DNA from: Atkinsonella hypoxylon
Taxonomy: Eukaryota > Ascomycota > Sordariomycetes > Hypocreales > Clavicipitaceae
Assembly (NCBI GenBank): GCA_000729835.1
Contig: JFHB01000277.1
Location: 1-33,595 of the forward strand
DNA length: 33,595 nt
Reading direction: 5' to 3'
The notes under the pieces are model-generated. The model did no database searches, was not told the origin of the DNA, and saw nothing but the letters and a program-made list of their open reading frames with translations. Positions within the stretch are counted from its first letter, which is position 1. The number at the start of each line of letters is the position of its first letter. The position numbers were made by a program, and so were the translations under genes. Of the stretch, positions 32,365-33,595 are shown piece after piece.

Positions 32365-33055
32365 TGTTAAAAATAAGCTACCCTGTATAGCCTATTTTTA
32401 TGCCTACTAGTTGCTCTATTACGTAACCCTTATTAGGTCTTGTTACGTTGATTTTTAGTAGAGATATCGCTGTTACTAGATGCAAAACATCTAGAATTAA
32501 CTAAGGCAAAGTTGCCTAACCTATAGTTAACTTTAACTGCGATTTTCTCCACAACTAGCAATAGTAGAAATTCAAGAAGTATACCATTCGAAAGCTAAGA
32601 ACTAGGGCTATCTAATAGTATAATTGTTAAATAGAGTTGCTTATAAGGGTTGCTTGTTATTAGTGGAATTAGTTAAATTGTGCATATAGGCGTCTTGTTT
32701 ATATAGCTGTAAGTTGATTTTTTTGTTTTTATATAGTAAATCTTTTTGCGGAAATTATAAAGTAGCCTACAAGCCCCTTCTAGCGACTACGGCCTGCCGA
32801 TATAGTTAGAGGGTCTATAAGGGACTAGAAAGATTTAAGATCCTACCCTTACTGTTCGTTACAGCGCTCTCAATATAAAGATATCACTATTACAGTTATC
32901 TATTGCCTCTACGTGATCTATACTATACACTACAGCTTGATTTAGGCCGCTGCTGCTTCCACTACGTGATAATTGCTAGGAGCAATTACAGGTGCTAAAT
33001 CTAAGAGACCACTACCCTCTTCTATCTAGTCCTGTAATCCCTATTATTTTCAATA
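32365..33055 (+). repeat. copia-3 3' LTR
   Basis: 691 bp, TGTTAAAAATA to TATTTTCAATA, same length as the 5' LTR, and followed by the GCTAC duplication. Confidence 0.93.
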
Positions 33056-33060
33056 GCTAC
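33056..33060. repeat. Target-site duplication of copia-3, right (GCTAC)
   Basis: Second copy of GCTAC, continuing into the copia-4 LTR. Confidence 0.92.
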
Positions 33061-33595
33061 CCTGTAGTCTATTTTTATGCTTACTAGTTGCCTACTAGTT
33101 GCTCTATCACGTGACCCTTTTTTGGTTATATTACGTTGATTTTTGGTAGAGATATCGCTGTTACTAGATGCAAAATATCTAGATTTAACTAAGGCAAAGT
33201 TGCCTAACCTATAGTCAGCTTTAACAGCGTTTTTCTCCACAACTAGTAATGGTAGAAATTCAAGAAGTATACTATTTAAAAGCTAAGAATTAGGGCTATC
33301 TAATAGTATAATTGTTGGATAGAGTTGCTTATAAGGGTTGTTTACTATTAGTAGAATTTGTTAAATTGTGCACATAGGTTTCTCGTTTGTATAGCCGTAA
33401 GTCGATTTTTTTGTTTTTATATAGTAAATCTTTTTGCGGAAATTATAAAGTAGCCTATAAGCCCCTTCTAGCGACTATAGCCTGCTAATATAGTTAGAGG
33501 GTCTATAAGGGACTAGAAAGATTTAAGATCCTACCCTTACTAACTTATTCGTTACAGCGCTCTTAATATAAAGATACTACTATTACAGTTATCTA
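33056..33595 (+). repeat. copia-4 5' LTR, continuation (runs off the window)
   Basis: Matches the copia LTR from its 13th base to about 150 bp before its end. It has its own differences: a small local duplication of CTACTAGTTGC at about 33080-33104, and a changed stretch at 33115-33130 (CCCTTTTTTGG). It keeps CACGTG. It is the host LTR that copia-3 entered. Whether a full element or a solo LTR follows cannot be seen. Confidence 0.88.

Larger units (their letters stand above)
25233..33055 (+). mobile_element. copia-3: complete, degenerate Ty1/copia retrotransposon
   Basis: A 7823-bp element of the same family as copia-1, with two 691-bp LTRs, primer site, leader, gag-pol, polypurine tract and GCTAC duplications. 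It is inserted in the LTR of another family member in the same orientation. It keeps more CpG and TpG in LTR and leader than copia-2, and shows the same disabled catalytic codons as copia-1. Confidence 0.95.

Noticed and set aside
33022..33240. Open frame of 72 codons on minus
   Set aside because: Spans the copia-3/copia-4 LTR junction, so it is an accident of the nested insertion.
1..33595. Host genes, tRNA or rRNA genes
   Set aside because: No sustained coding frame outside the retroelements and no tRNA- or rRNA-like sequence was seen; the primer site only complements a tRNA fragment.

Overview
This window reads as an AT-rich, gene-free, repeat-only compartment of a filamentous ascomycete genome (Pezizomycotina). 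I find no host gene. Nearly all of it is LTR retrotransposon sequence mutated in the manner of repeat-induced point mutation (RIP): CpA/TpG is depleted, TpA is greatly enriched, TAA and TAG fall where Gln and Trp codons are expected, and coding frames are littered with stops yet contain almost no frameshifts. The assignment to a fungus rests on this RIP-like pattern, on the copia and gypsy protein types, and on a primer-binding site that matches the anticodon region of initiator-Met tRNA.

All element names below are local labels. gypsy-A (1-2357, minus strand) is the 5' part of a Ty3/gypsy element. It sits in copia-2, the oldest Ty1/copia copy, of which 2358-2555 and 22819-25215 survive here. 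gypsy-B (2556-22818, minus strand, same family as gypsy-A) is inserted in copia-2 with a CTAGT target duplication. gypsy-B is itself broken by copia-1 (9080-16887, plus strand, TTAAG duplication) and by a solo LTR of its own family (19612-20101, AATAT duplication). To the right, copia-4 entered copia-2 at 25216. Only part of its first LTR is visible (25216-25232 and 33056 to the window end), because copia-3 (25233-33055, plus strand, GCTAC duplication) landed 17 bp inside that LTR.

Each copia copy originally encoded one Gag-Pol polyprotein in a single frame (gag, protease, integrase, reverse transcriptase, RNase H), behind a leader of about 950 nt rich in perfect short-loop hairpins. The gypsy family encoded Gag with a CCHC knuckle and Pol (RT, RNase H, integrase), also in one frame. 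That frame is restored exactly across both nested insertions when each insertion and one copy of its target duplication are discounted. A stretch of about 4.2 kb between the gypsy integrase and its 3' LTR (3039-7228) is unidentified.

All elements are inactive. Start codons and the catalytic aspartates of RT and integrase are changed, mostly by TpG-to-TpA transitions. The least mutated sequence is the solo gypsy LTR, followed by the LTRs and leaders of copia-1 and copia-3, which fits the nesting order. Part of copia-2 and the whole of gypsy-B are the most degraded.
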